Shown here piece by piece: positions 56,192 to 64,000 of a stretch of 64,000 nucleotides of DNA; the stretch's first letter is position 1, and each line of letters opens with the position of its first letter. Both the position numbers and the translations under genes were made by a program. Under the pieces are notes generated by a model, which had not been told where the DNA came from, did no database searches, and saw only the letters and a program-made list of their open reading frames with translations. The DNA is from CAJQGY01 sp905478015 (GTDB lineage: Bacteria > Pseudomonadota > Gammaproteobacteria > Magnimaribacterales > D2472): positions 1,199,460 through 1,263,459 of the forward strand of contig CALSPZ010000001.1 of NCBI GenBank assembly GCA_943788365.1, read 5' to 3'.

Positions 56192-57310
56192 ATGAAAAAA
56201 GCTTTAATAACAGGCATTACTGGACAAGATGGTTCATATCTAGCAGAGTTTCTTCTTGAAAAGGGATACGAAGTTCATGGAATAAAAAGAAGATCTTCGT
56301 CATTTAATACTCAAAGAATAGACCACATATACCAAGACCCACATTTTGATAATAAGAATTTTATTCTCCACTATGGTGATCTAACAGATAGCTCAAATCT
56401 TACTAGAATATTAAAAGAAGTTGAGCCTGACGAGGTTTATAATCTTGGAGCTCAAAGCCATGTAGCCGTAAGCTTTGAAGCGCCTGAATACACTGCAGAT
56501 GTAGATGCTGTTGGAACACTTAGACTTTTAGAAGCAATAAGATTTTTAAAAATGGAAAATGATATTAGATTTTATCAGGCTTCTACTTCGGAATTATATG
56601 GTGAGGTGCAAGAAATACCTCAAACTGAAACTACACCATTTCATCCCAGATCTCCATATGCCGTAGCAAAAATGTACGCATATTGGATTGTTATTAACTA
56701 TAGAGAATCTTATGGTATGTATGCATGCAATGGAATTCTGTTTAATCATGAATCACCTAGACGAGGTGAAACTTTTGTAACCAGAAAGATCACACGAGGC
56801 CTAGCTAATATATCGCAAGGTCTTGAAAGCTGCTTATATATGGGAAACATAGATTCTCTCAGAGATTGGGGCCACGCTAAGGATTATGTTAAAATGCAAT
56901 GGTTAATGCTTCAACAAGATAAACCAGATGATTTTGTAATTGCAACAGGTATTCAGTATTCAGTGAGACAATTCATAGAATGGTCAGCAAGAGAACTTGG
57001 CATTACCATTAAATTCGAAGGCGATGGCTTAGATGAAATTGGAATAGTTGAATCAATTTCAGGTAAGATTTCAAAAAAAGTTAAAGTTGGGGATATTATC
57101 ATGAGAATTGATCCACGTTACTTTAGACCAGCCGAAGTAGAAACTCTTCTAGGTGACCCTAGCAAAGCAAAAAATAAATTAAATTGGTCTCCTCAGATCA
57201 CTGCTCAAGAAATGTGCTCTGAAATGACCTCAGAGGATCTTAAGATAGCAAAATCCCATGCCTTTCTTAAAGATGAAGGCTATGCATTTCAGCTTTCAAC
57301 TGAAAATTGA
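56192..57310 (+). CDS. gmd: GDP-mannose 4,6-dehydratase
   Basis: A 372-residue SDR that converts GDP-mannose to GDP-4-keto-6-deoxymannose. The NADP loop is ITGITGQDGSYLAEFL, then KRRSSSFNTQRIDHIY, the catalytic STSELYGEVQ and the SPYAVAKMYAYW Tyr/Lys pair, and NHESPRRGETFVTRK. It is the first step of GDP-L-fucose synthesis, completed by fcl next to it. Confidence 0.96.
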   Translation: MKKALITGITGQDGSYLAEFLLEKGYEVHGIKRRSSSFNTQRIDHIYQDPHFDNKNFILHYGDLTDSSNLTRILKEVEPDEVYNLGAQSHVAVSFEAPEYTADVDAVGTLRLLEAIRFLKMENDIRFYQASTSELYGEVQEIPQTETTPFHPRSPYAVAKMYAYWIVINYRESYGMYACNGILFNHESPRRGETFVTRKITRGLANISQGLESCLYMGNIDSLRDWGHAKDYVKMQWLMLQQDKPDDFVIATGIQYSVRQFIEWSARELGITIKFEGDGLDEIGIVESISGKISKKVKVGDIIMRIDPRYFRPAEVETLLGDPSKAKNKLNWSPQITAQEMCSEMTSEDLKIAKSHAFLKDEGYAFQLSTEN

Positions 57311-57320
57311 TTAATTAATT

Positions 57321-58277
57321 ATGAATATATTTATTGCAGGTCATAAAGGAATGGTTGGATCTGCTATCTATAAAAAATTATCAAAAGATGCAAGCAGTAA
57401 TATAATTTTCAGTTCAAAAAAAGATCTAAATCTATTAGACCAAAATGATGTAAATCTTTTTTTTAAAAAAAATAATATTGATCAAGTATACCTTGCGGCT
57501 GCAAAAGTAGGCGGCATACATGCAAACAATGAATATCCTGCACAATTTATATATGAAAACCTAACAATTCAATCAAATATTATTAATGCATCACATATAG
57601 CAGATGTGCAAAAACTTTTATTCTTAGGCTCCTCTTGCATTTATCCTAAGCACTCTAGCCAGCCGATTAAAGAGGAATATCTTTTGAATGGAAGATTAGA
57701 GCCAACTAACGAACCTTATGCAATAGCTAAAATCGCAGGGATAAAACTATGTGAAAGTTATAATCGTCAGTATGGAAGAGATTATAGGTCTATTATGCCT
57801 ACAAACCTTTATGGCCCAAATGATAACTTTCATCAAGAAAACAGTCATGTCATACCAGCTTTAATTAGAAGATTTCATAACGCAATACAATTTAACAAAA
57901 AAGAGGTTGTAATTTGGGGCTCCGGAGAACCTAAAAGAGAGTTCTTGCATGTTGACGATATGGCAGGTGCTAGCATATTTGTTATGAATATAGAAAATGA
58001 ATTATTTACAAAAAAAGTCGACTTGATGAATTCTCATATTAATATTGGAACAGGTCAAGACTGCTCGATTATGGAGCTTGCGCACACTATTGCAGATACA
58101 GTAAATTTTAAAGGAAAAATAATTTTTGATAAATCAAAACCTGATGGTACACCAAGAAAGCTTTTAGATGTATCAAAAATCAATGACTTAGGCTGGAACT
58201 TCTCCATTAATTTACATGATGGGTTACAAAACACATATACATGGTTTAAAAAAAATATCAGAGATGTGAGACTTTAG
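57321..58277 (+). CDS. fcl: GDP-L-fucose synthase
   Basis: A 318-residue epimerase/reductase that converts GDP-4-keto-6-deoxymannose to GDP-L-fucose. Motifs: IAGHKGMVGSAI, AAKVGGIHANNEYPA, LGSSCIYPKHS and EPYAIAKIAGIKLCESYN. It follows gmd by 10 bases, and the pair predicts fucose in the surface glycan. Confidence 0.95.
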   Translation: MNIFIAGHKGMVGSAIYKKLSKDASSNIIFSSKKDLNLLDQNDVNLFFKKNNIDQVYLAAAKVGGIHANNEYPAQFIYENLTIQSNIINASHIADVQKLLFLGSSCIYPKHSSQPIKEEYLLNGRLEPTNEPYAIAKIAGIKLCESYNRQYGRDYRSIMPTNLYGPNDNFHQENSHVIPALIRRFHNAIQFNKKEVVIWGSGEPKREFLHVDDMAGASIFVMNIENELFTKKVDLMNSHINIGTGQDCSIMELAHTIADTVNFKGKIIFDKSKPDGTPRKLLDVSKINDLGWNFSINLHDGLQNTYTWFKKNIRDVRL

Positions 58278-58287
58278 AAATTAATTA

Positions 58288-59499
58288 ATGAAAATTTTAT
58301 TATACGGAATAAATTTTGCACCTGAGCTAACTGGAATAGGGAAGTATTCAGGTGAAATGGCAAGCTGGCTTTCAGATAATAATAATAAAGTTAGGGTTAT
58401 TACCTCCCCACCGTATTATCCAGATTGGAAAATTACTTCTAATTATAAAAATAAATTTTCGAGAGAAAAAACTAAAAACCTGGAAGTTATAAGATGCCCA
58501 CTTTATATACCTAATAAGCTCAGCACCATTAAGCGCATAATACATTTATTATCTTTTTCAATATCATCAACTTTTGCAATTATAGGATCAGTTTTTTGGA
58601 GACCTCAAATAGTAATATTAGTTGCACCTTCTATCTTCTGTGCACCTCAAACTATTTTATTATCCTTTTTAACAAAATCTAAATCAGTAATTCATATTCA
58701 GGATTATGAATTGGATGCCATGATTGGTTTATCTAACCTAGGACATGGCTTTTATAACAAAAATAGCCTTCTATATAGAAAAAAAAATTCTCAATGCATT
58801 TAATATTGTCTCAACAATTTCAGATAGAATGGTTGAAAAAGCTTTAGACAAAGGAGTGGAAAGTAAAAAGATCATTCACTTTCCAAATTGGACTGATGTT
58901 GAACATTTTAGAAACTTTCAAGAAAGAAGTCTATATCTAAAATCTATATCTATTGATCCTAATAAAAAAATAATACTCTATTCAGGAAATATGGGAGAAA
59001 AGCAGGGTCTTGAGATTGTTTTAGAAGTTGCAAAGATTTTTGAAAATAAAAATGATCTACTGTTTTTAATGGTTGGTGAGGGAGCGGTAAAAAAATTTAT
59101 TAATAGATCAAAAGCTTAAGTTAGGCATTAATAATATTAAATTTTTACCTCTTCAACCATATAATGATTTGCCTAGCCTTCTTTCTGCAGCTGACTGTCA
59201 CCTGGTTGTTCAAAAATATGGAGCTGCTGATGCAGTTCTGCCTTCTAAAATTACAAATATTTTTTGCAGTTGGAGGGAATGCTGTTATTACGGCTGAGGA
59301 GTCCACTTCACTTGGAAAATTATGTAGTATGCATGATGGTATAGCAACGTTAGTAAAACCAGAATGCACCAGTTCATTAAAAGAGGGAATTTTACGTACT
59401 CTTGAAATGCGTAAACCAAATTTGATCGCAACTAACTATGCCAAAGAGAATATTGATAAAGAGCAGGTTTTAACTAAATTTTTATCAGATATAATTTAA
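58288..59499 (+). CDS. Glycosyltransferase, WcaI-like, three apparent frameshifts
   Basis: The N-terminus LLYGINFAPELTGIGKYSGE and VRVITSPPYYPDWK matches the WcaI/colanic-type GT4 family. Later segments IILYSGNMGEKQGLEIVLE and LSAADCHLVVQKYGAADAVLPSK come from other frames. Breaks lie near 58755, 59110 and 59258 (an extra T in a T run). Repaired, it gives a ~400-residue two-domain transferase. Its donor is unknown, but GDP-fucose is a candidate from the adjacent gmd-fcl (inference). Confidence 0.8.
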
Positions 59500-59537
59500 T
59501 TTTTTATATACAATAATTTAAAAGGATAATCGGATAT

Positions 59538-60274
59538 ATGGAATTATCAAATAAGCAAAATGAACCAATAGAAGCATTTCCTTACAAGGCCCCAACAGAA
59601 GAGGTAAGAGCAAAATATAAACATATTTTTGATTTTAAAAGACCCCTTGCCCATTAAACATTTTTTAAAGTTTTATTTGATAAATGTTTGGCAATAATTT
59701 TATTGATTCTTAGTATACCTATTTTGATTGTTATTAAGCTTGCATACATCATAGAGGGAATTCTATTACCTAAAAATAAAGGACCAATGTTTTTTTATTA
59801 TTGGGGCATAAGTGCTGGAAAAAAAATAAAGAAATGGAAGATACGTTTAATAAAAACTTCATACATTGATCAAGTCAAGGCTGTCGATCATGAGTGGATT
59901 GCTTTTTCTGCAGAGTGGACTCCAGACAGCAGAACATATACTGGCTCTTTTGTAAAAAAATGGTATTTAGATGAGTTTGCCTCAATTTTGGAGTGTATTA
60001 ATTGGAGATATGAGCATTGTCGGCCCAAGACCCTTATCAGTTCTTCATTTCAAAAGAGATAGAGATCAAGGCAATATATCAAGAAGTATACTTAAAGGAG
60101 GCCTCCTAGGCTTAGGTCACATCAATAAGGGAACAAAAAGAAATGGGTAATTCAATTTATGAATATGAATATATTGATCAATATATAAATCGATCATCAT
60201 TTGGACTTCTAAAACTTGATTTATGGATTATTTACAAGGGATTAATTTTAATACTTAAAGGAGGCGGTCATTAA
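59538..60274 (+). CDS. Initiating sugar transferase (bacterial sugar transferase family), several apparent frameshifts
   Basis: The C-terminal half has the family pattern: WSVLIGDMSIVGPRPLS with KGGLLGLGHINKG, and an N-terminal membrane helix at CLAIILLILSIPILIVIKLA. It would load the first sugar phosphate onto undecaprenyl phosphate. The usual N-terminal membrane domain of WbaP/WcaJ is absent; this is the short form. An in-frame TAA at 59657-59659 is best explained by two compensating indels, restoring RPLAIKHFLKVLFDK. Further breaks are near 59995 and 60139. ATG at 59538. Confidence 0.75.
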
Positions 60275-60307
60275 AAACTTATCTTAAAAATATATATAGG
60301 TAGAAGA

Positions 60308-60901
60308 TTGATACTATTCAAAAATAATAATTCACATAAACCATACTCTAAAATAAGAGAGTATTATGCAAAGGCTATAAATGTTGGAGAAAAAATTTCC
60401 TGAAAGGATAAATGTATCTTCATATAATATATATAGAAATGAAGTTAGTTCAAGATATGTAAATTTGAAGGTAATAGACAATGATGTTTTTATTTTTTTT
60501 ACCAATTACACTTCACCAAAAGCCAAAGATTTTCATTATCATGAGCAAATAGCAGCAACCATATACTGGGAATCGATTAATATCCAAATTAGATTTAAGG
60601 CGCACATAAAAAAAAATGGATCTGATGCTAATAATCAATATTTTACTAGTAGGTCGGAAGAAAAAAATGCTTTAGCTATTTCATCCAACCAATCAAAGCC
60701 AATAAATTCTTATAAAGTTGTTGAAAATTACAATAAATCTTTTAAAAATGATGATTTAAAAAATGTCCAAAATATTGGGGCGGTTATTCCTTTACACCAT
60801 ATGAAATAGAATTTTGGGAAGGAAATGAATTTAGGTTAAATAAAAGAAATCTTTATACAAAAGATAATACTAGTTGGAATCATTTTATTTTAGAGCCATA
60901 A
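60308..60901 (+). CDS. Pyridoxamine 5'-phosphate oxidase-like protein, two apparent frameshifts
   Basis: Family features of PdxH: a YVNLKVID strand, FFTNYTSPKAKDF (the flavin-site FYTNxxSRK element), IRFKAHIKK, then GGYSFTPYEIEFWEGNEFRLNKR and a C-terminal W...LEP. The enzyme oxidises pyridoxamine/pyridoxine phosphate to PLP with FMN. Breaks lie near 60390 (extra A) and 60780 (before GGYS). The start is uncertain: TTG at 60308 is my best guess. It is divergent from E. coli PdxH, so a related flavoprotein role is possible. It sits between the glycan locus and infC, where thrS often stands. Confidence 0.65.
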
Positions 60902-61000
60902 ATTTGTTTAAATAAGGTATCTTTTGTTATAGAATCACATCTCATGAAAAATCTTACAATTAAAATCATTTTAATTAATCAATTACATCGGAAAATAATC

Positions 61001-61532
61001 ATAGCTATCAATAAAAAAAATACAGTCCCTATAAATCAAAAAATTAGAGCAGATAAAGTTATGCTCATCGGTCAAGAAGGGGAAAAGCATGGTTTAGTTG
61101 ACTTTAGAGATGCTTGGAACAAGCTCAACAGTCTGAATTAGATCTAGTTCAAGTTTCACCATCTGGGTCAGATCCAATTGTGTGCAAGCTTATGGACTAT
61201 GGTAAACATGTATTTGCTAAGAAAAAAAGCATCTCATCTTCAAAGGCAAAGTTAAAAGAACATCTGTAAAGGAAATAAAATTTAGGCCTTCTACTGACAT
61301 AGGTGATTACAATATTAAATTAAAAAAAATAAAAAGCTTTATTCTTGACGGAGATAAGACTAAAATAAGCGTCCGATTTAGAGGTAGAGAGATTCTTAAT
61401 AGTAATCTTGGCCTTGAGCTTTTAACTAGACTCAAGGATGAGCTGGTAGAAATAGCTCAAGTAGACCAAGAGCCATCACTTGAAGGCAGACAGTTACTAA
61501 TGGTTTTATCGCCTTTAAAAAAGAATAAATAG
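61001..61532 (+). CDS. infC: Translation initiation factor IF-3, two apparent frameshifts
   Basis: IF-3 keeps ribosomal subunits apart and checks the start codon. The core INQKIRADKVMLIGQEGEK, DPIVCKLMDYGK, VKEIKFRP and ISVRFRGREI is clear. No ATG fits the normal N-terminus; ATA at 61001 (MAINKKNTVPIN...) lies 7 bases after a GGAA site, consistent with the rare start codons used for infC autoregulation. ATG at 60944 would add an unconserved 19-residue leader. Breaks near 61113 (one T missing) and 61251 (one A missing) are single-base losses in homopolymers. Confidence 0.9.
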
Positions 61533-61551
61533 TTAAATTTTAGAGTAAAAA

Positions 61552-61746
61552 ATGGGATATAAATTAAAAACACATTCTGGAGCAGCCAAGCGTTTTAAGA
61601 AAACAGGTTCATCTGTAAAAAGTAAAAGCGCTCATAGAAATCATATTCTTACTAAACAGTCTACAAAAAGAAAAAGACATAACAGAGGATTAAATAAACT
61701 TTCAGGCATCGTACTTAAGATGGCCTCTAAGCTAATTAATAGATAA
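61552..61746 (+). CDS. rpmI: 50S ribosomal protein L35
   Basis: A 64-residue basic ribosomal protein, intact. KLKTHSGAAKRFKKTGSS and the basic KRKRHNR segment are diagnostic. It sits between infC and rplT, as in most bacteria; this operon is commonly repressed by L20. Confidence 0.95.
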   Translation: MGYKLKTHSGAAKRFKKTGSSVKSKSAHRNHILTKQSTKRKRHNRGLNKLSGIVLKMASKLINR

Positions 61747-61747
61747 T

Positions 61748-62096
61748 ATGCCAAGAGTAACAAAATCAGTAACAGCAAAAGCTAAGCACAAGAAAGTTTT
61801 AAGTGCTACTAAAGGCCATTATGGAGCTAGAAGCAGGCTTTATAAGACTGCAAAGCAGTCTAATATAAAAGCTCTTCAATATGCATTCAGAGACAGAAAA
61901 AATAGAAAAAGAGAATTTAGAGCGCTATGGATTGCACGTATTAATGCAGGCTCAAGAGCTTTAGGTGTATCGTATTCAGTTCTTATAAATGGATTATCAA
62001 AAAGTAATATATTGCTTGATAGAAAAGATCCTTTCAGATCTTGCAATAAATGATGCTTCAACATTTGAGAAGATTGTTAAAACAGCTGTAAATTAA
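61748..62096 (+). CDS. rplT: 50S ribosomal protein L20, one apparent frameshift
   Basis: A basic 23S-binding protein, and usually the translational repressor of rpmI-rplT. PRVTKSVTAKAKHKKVL and FRALWIARINAGSRALG are typical. Near 62025 an extra G (AAAAGATCC) breaks the frame. Restoring it gives RKILSDLAINDASTFEKIV and a stop at 62096, the standard length of about 116 residues. Confidence 0.92.
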
Positions 62097-62103
62097 GTTT
62101 ACA

Positions 62104-62826
62104 ATGTCTGATTTAGACAACATAAATCCACCAGAATTTCTAATGAGCCTGGAAGTCTTCATCCTATAAACCAAACTAAAGATTATCTTTTAAAGCTTCT
62201 TGCTGATATGGGTTTTAAGAAGTTCATGGGCCTGAAATTGAGACTGAAGAATTTAATTTTGATATGTTAAATATCAAAAAATCTCATCCTGCTAGACAAA
62301 TGCATGATACTTTTTATGTGAAGATAAGAAAAATGTTCTAAGAACTCATACTTCACCAGTCCAAATAAGAAGCATGCTTGAAAGTAAACCACCAATAGCA
62401 TTCACTTCAGCAGGCAAAGTTTATAGAAAAGATGATGATGCAACCCATCTTCCAATGTTTCATCAAGTAGAAGGTATTTATGTTGATGAGAATGTTACTT
62501 TTGCTAATTTAAAAGATCTTATCCATAAAATTCTTCATGAATTATTTGGTGATAATGTTGAAATTAGGTTTAGACCATCTTATTTCCCATTTACAGAACC
62601 TTCAGCTGAAGTAGATATACTTTCAGAAAGTGGTAAATGGCTTGAAATACTTGGCTGCGGGGTTGTAAACCCTATAGTATTAGAAAATTGCAATATAGAC
62701 TCTAATAAATACAGCGGCTTGGCTTTTGGTTTGGGTGTAGAAAGAATAGCTATGCTTAAATATGGTGTAAATGATATTAGGGAATTTTATAAATCAAATT
62801 TAGATTTTCTTGCACAGTTCAAATGA
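62104..62826 (+). CDS. pheS: Phenylalanyl-tRNA synthetase alpha subunit, short form, apparent frameshifts
   Basis: The catalytic subunit of PheRS. After the ATG (MSDLDNINPP) the protein enters at once the catalytic-domain motif that in other PheS proteins reads DV-x-LPG...G-x-HP (here RISNEPGSLHPINQTKD). Motif 2 FRPSYFPFTEPSAEVD and GLAFGLGVERIAMLKYG are intact. The ~85-residue N-terminal coiled coil is missing, since rplT ends only 7 bases upstream. Breaks near 62133, 62222 and 62311 are single missing bases. Overlaps pheT by 4 bases. Confidence 0.88.
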
Positions 62827-64000
62827 AAATAAATTATCAGGATTTAATAAACTTCTTATCTGAGAAACCTTCCAAAGAAGATCTATCACAAAAGCTTTTT
62901 CAACTTGGTCACGAGCATGAAATTAGCGGCGATATATTTGACATGGAGTTAACACCAAATAGAGGCGACTGTCTTTCTTTAATTGGGCTAGCAAGAGACC
63001 TTGCAGTTTTTTTTGGAAAATCTAATTCTATTGATTTATTTGATGGTGATATTGAGCCTCTTGAGATTAATTTTGAAAATCTTTCACCAAAGGATTGTCC
63101 CAAAATTTCTTTTTTAGAAATTGAGATTGAAGATAGTAAAGTTGAATATAAACCATATTTAGAAAATTACTTTAATACCATTGGTGGTAATAAAGCCAAC
63201 CTATTTACAGATATTTCTAATTATATTTCTTATGAATTAGGCCAACCAACTCATTGTTTTGATGCAGAATCTATTAAAACTAAACTTACCTTTGAAAATA
63301 AAGAATGTAATAGCACCTTTAAAACATTATTAGGCTCTGAAGTTACTTTAAAAGGCAGAAACTGTGTATTTTCATTAGATGATGAGATTATCAGTCTTAG
63401 CAGGCGTTATGGGCGGAGCATCAACCGCATGCTCAAATAAGACAAAAAAGGTGCTAGTTGAATGCGCGTACTTTAATCCAGAATCTATTATTGGAAAATC
63501 TATTAAATATAACCTAGTTTCAGATGCTGCTCATAAGTTTGAAAGAGGTGTTGATATTGCATCACAAGAAATGGTTTTAAGAAGATTTACAAAAATTGTA
63601 CAAGATCATGCAAAAATAAAATCAATAAGATTTAAATCGTTTGGTGAAGCCCATAATGAAGATCTCAACATCCCAATAGATGTTAATAAAATAAATAAAA
63701 TTTTGGGAACCTCTCTTAATAAAGATGAATACTTAAAACATCTTAAGGGTCTTGGTTTTGATATTTCAGATGAAATAAAAGTGCCTTCCTATAGACATGA
63801 TATTGAAACAAATAATGATCTTGCCGAAGAAATTGCAAGAGTTATAGGTTATAACAATATTAAAAGCACTCCAATCAATCTTCAAAAAATTGCTAGACAA
63901 TTTGATGACAAAGTAGCAAAATTAGAATCACTTCTAGTTAAAATGGTTTCTCTGAAGTTATTAATTTTCCATTTACACCAAATAAAGAAAAAGAATCTAT
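62823..64000 (+). CDS. pheT: Phenylalanyl-tRNA synthetase beta subunit, 5' part, lacking the OB-fold tRNA-binding domain (3' end outside window)
   Basis: The N-terminal ~30 residues run directly from QLGHEHEISGDIFD into the ELTPNRGDCLSLIGLARD motif, which in normal PheT comes only after a ~110-residue EMAP/OB-fold domain. The editing region follows: DCPKISFLE, ISNYISYELGQPTHCFDAE, then GVMGGASTACSNKTKKV and a B5 region with HDIETNNDLAEEIARVIGYNNI. Breaks near 63400 (an extra base) and 63943 (an A missing). The gene runs off the window. It overlaps pheS by 4 bases. Confidence 0.9.

Noticed and set aside
59164..59499. A separate small gene after the glycosyltransferase
   Set aside because: The second half continues the GT4 transferase in a shifted frame; its first ~35 residues are out-of-frame translation.
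1..64000. CRISPR arrays, insertion sequences, prophage, rRNA operons
   Set aside because: No spaced repeats, transposase or integrase motifs, capsid genes or rRNA sequence were seen.

Overview
The window is AT-rich, tightly packed bacterial chromosome. Gene order and protein types are gammaproteobacterial: gyrA-serC-pheA-hisC-tyrA-aroA-cmk-rpsA-ihfB, uvrC-pgsA-tRNA-Cys, infC-rpmI-rplT-pheST and nrdR-ribD-ribBA-ribH-nusB are all recognisable. Intergenic gaps are mostly under 20 bases, many genes overlap by 1-8 bases, TTG/GTG starts are common, and genes usual in these operons are missing (hfq and hflX between miaA and hflK, ribE in the rib operon). Together this suggests a streamlined marine gammaproteobacterium, plausibly of the SAR86 type. 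That placement is inference; no rRNA gene is present to test it.

Layout. 1-5.1 kb (+): end of waaA, glnB, miaA, hflK, hflC, purA. 5.1-10.7 kb (-): nth, glyA, nrdR and riboflavin genes ending in nusB. 10.7-13.6 kb (+): a small LETM1-like protein, a thiolase, thiL, pgpA. 13.6-22.9 kb (-): one long block transcribed aroG-type DAHP synthase, a DnaT-like protein, a lambda-P-like protein, RND adaptor and pump, xseB, ispA, dxs. 23.1-25.8 kb (+): scpA, scpB, rluB, an AlkA-like glycosylase. 25.8-27.9 kb (-): ubiG, gph, an SDR. 28.1-31.7 kb (+): pntA/pntAb/pntB and a nucleotidyltransferase-cupin fusion. 31.7-46.3 kb (+): gyrA, aromatic amino acid genes, cmk, rpsA, ihfB, pyrF, pgi, uvrC, pgsA.

46.3-60.3 kb (+) is an accessory region opening at tRNA-Cys. 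It holds a broken unknown ORF, cysD and cysNC (PAPS synthesis), a short UDP-sugar dehydrogenase, tRNA-Leu(UAA), and a surface-polysaccharide locus: Wzz, two sulfotransferase-like proteins, Wzy, Wzx, gmd, fcl, a glycosyltransferase and a priming sugar transferase. GDP-fucose synthesis next to PAPS synthesis and sulfotransferases suggests a sulfated, fucose-containing surface glycan. From 60.3 kb come a PdxH-like oxidase and infC-rpmI-rplT-pheS-pheT. Both PheRS subunits look reduced: PheS lacks its N-terminal coiled coil and PheT lacks its OB-fold tRNA-binding domain.

Data quality. From about 38.5 kb onward many core genes carry one-base frameshifts, mostly in homopolymers, densest after 58.7 kb (aroA, rpsA, uvrC, pgsA, wcaI-like, sugar transferase, pdxH-like, infC, rplT, pheS, pheT). 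These hit essential genes and look like sequencing indels rather than decay. I give the full gene span and mark each break.
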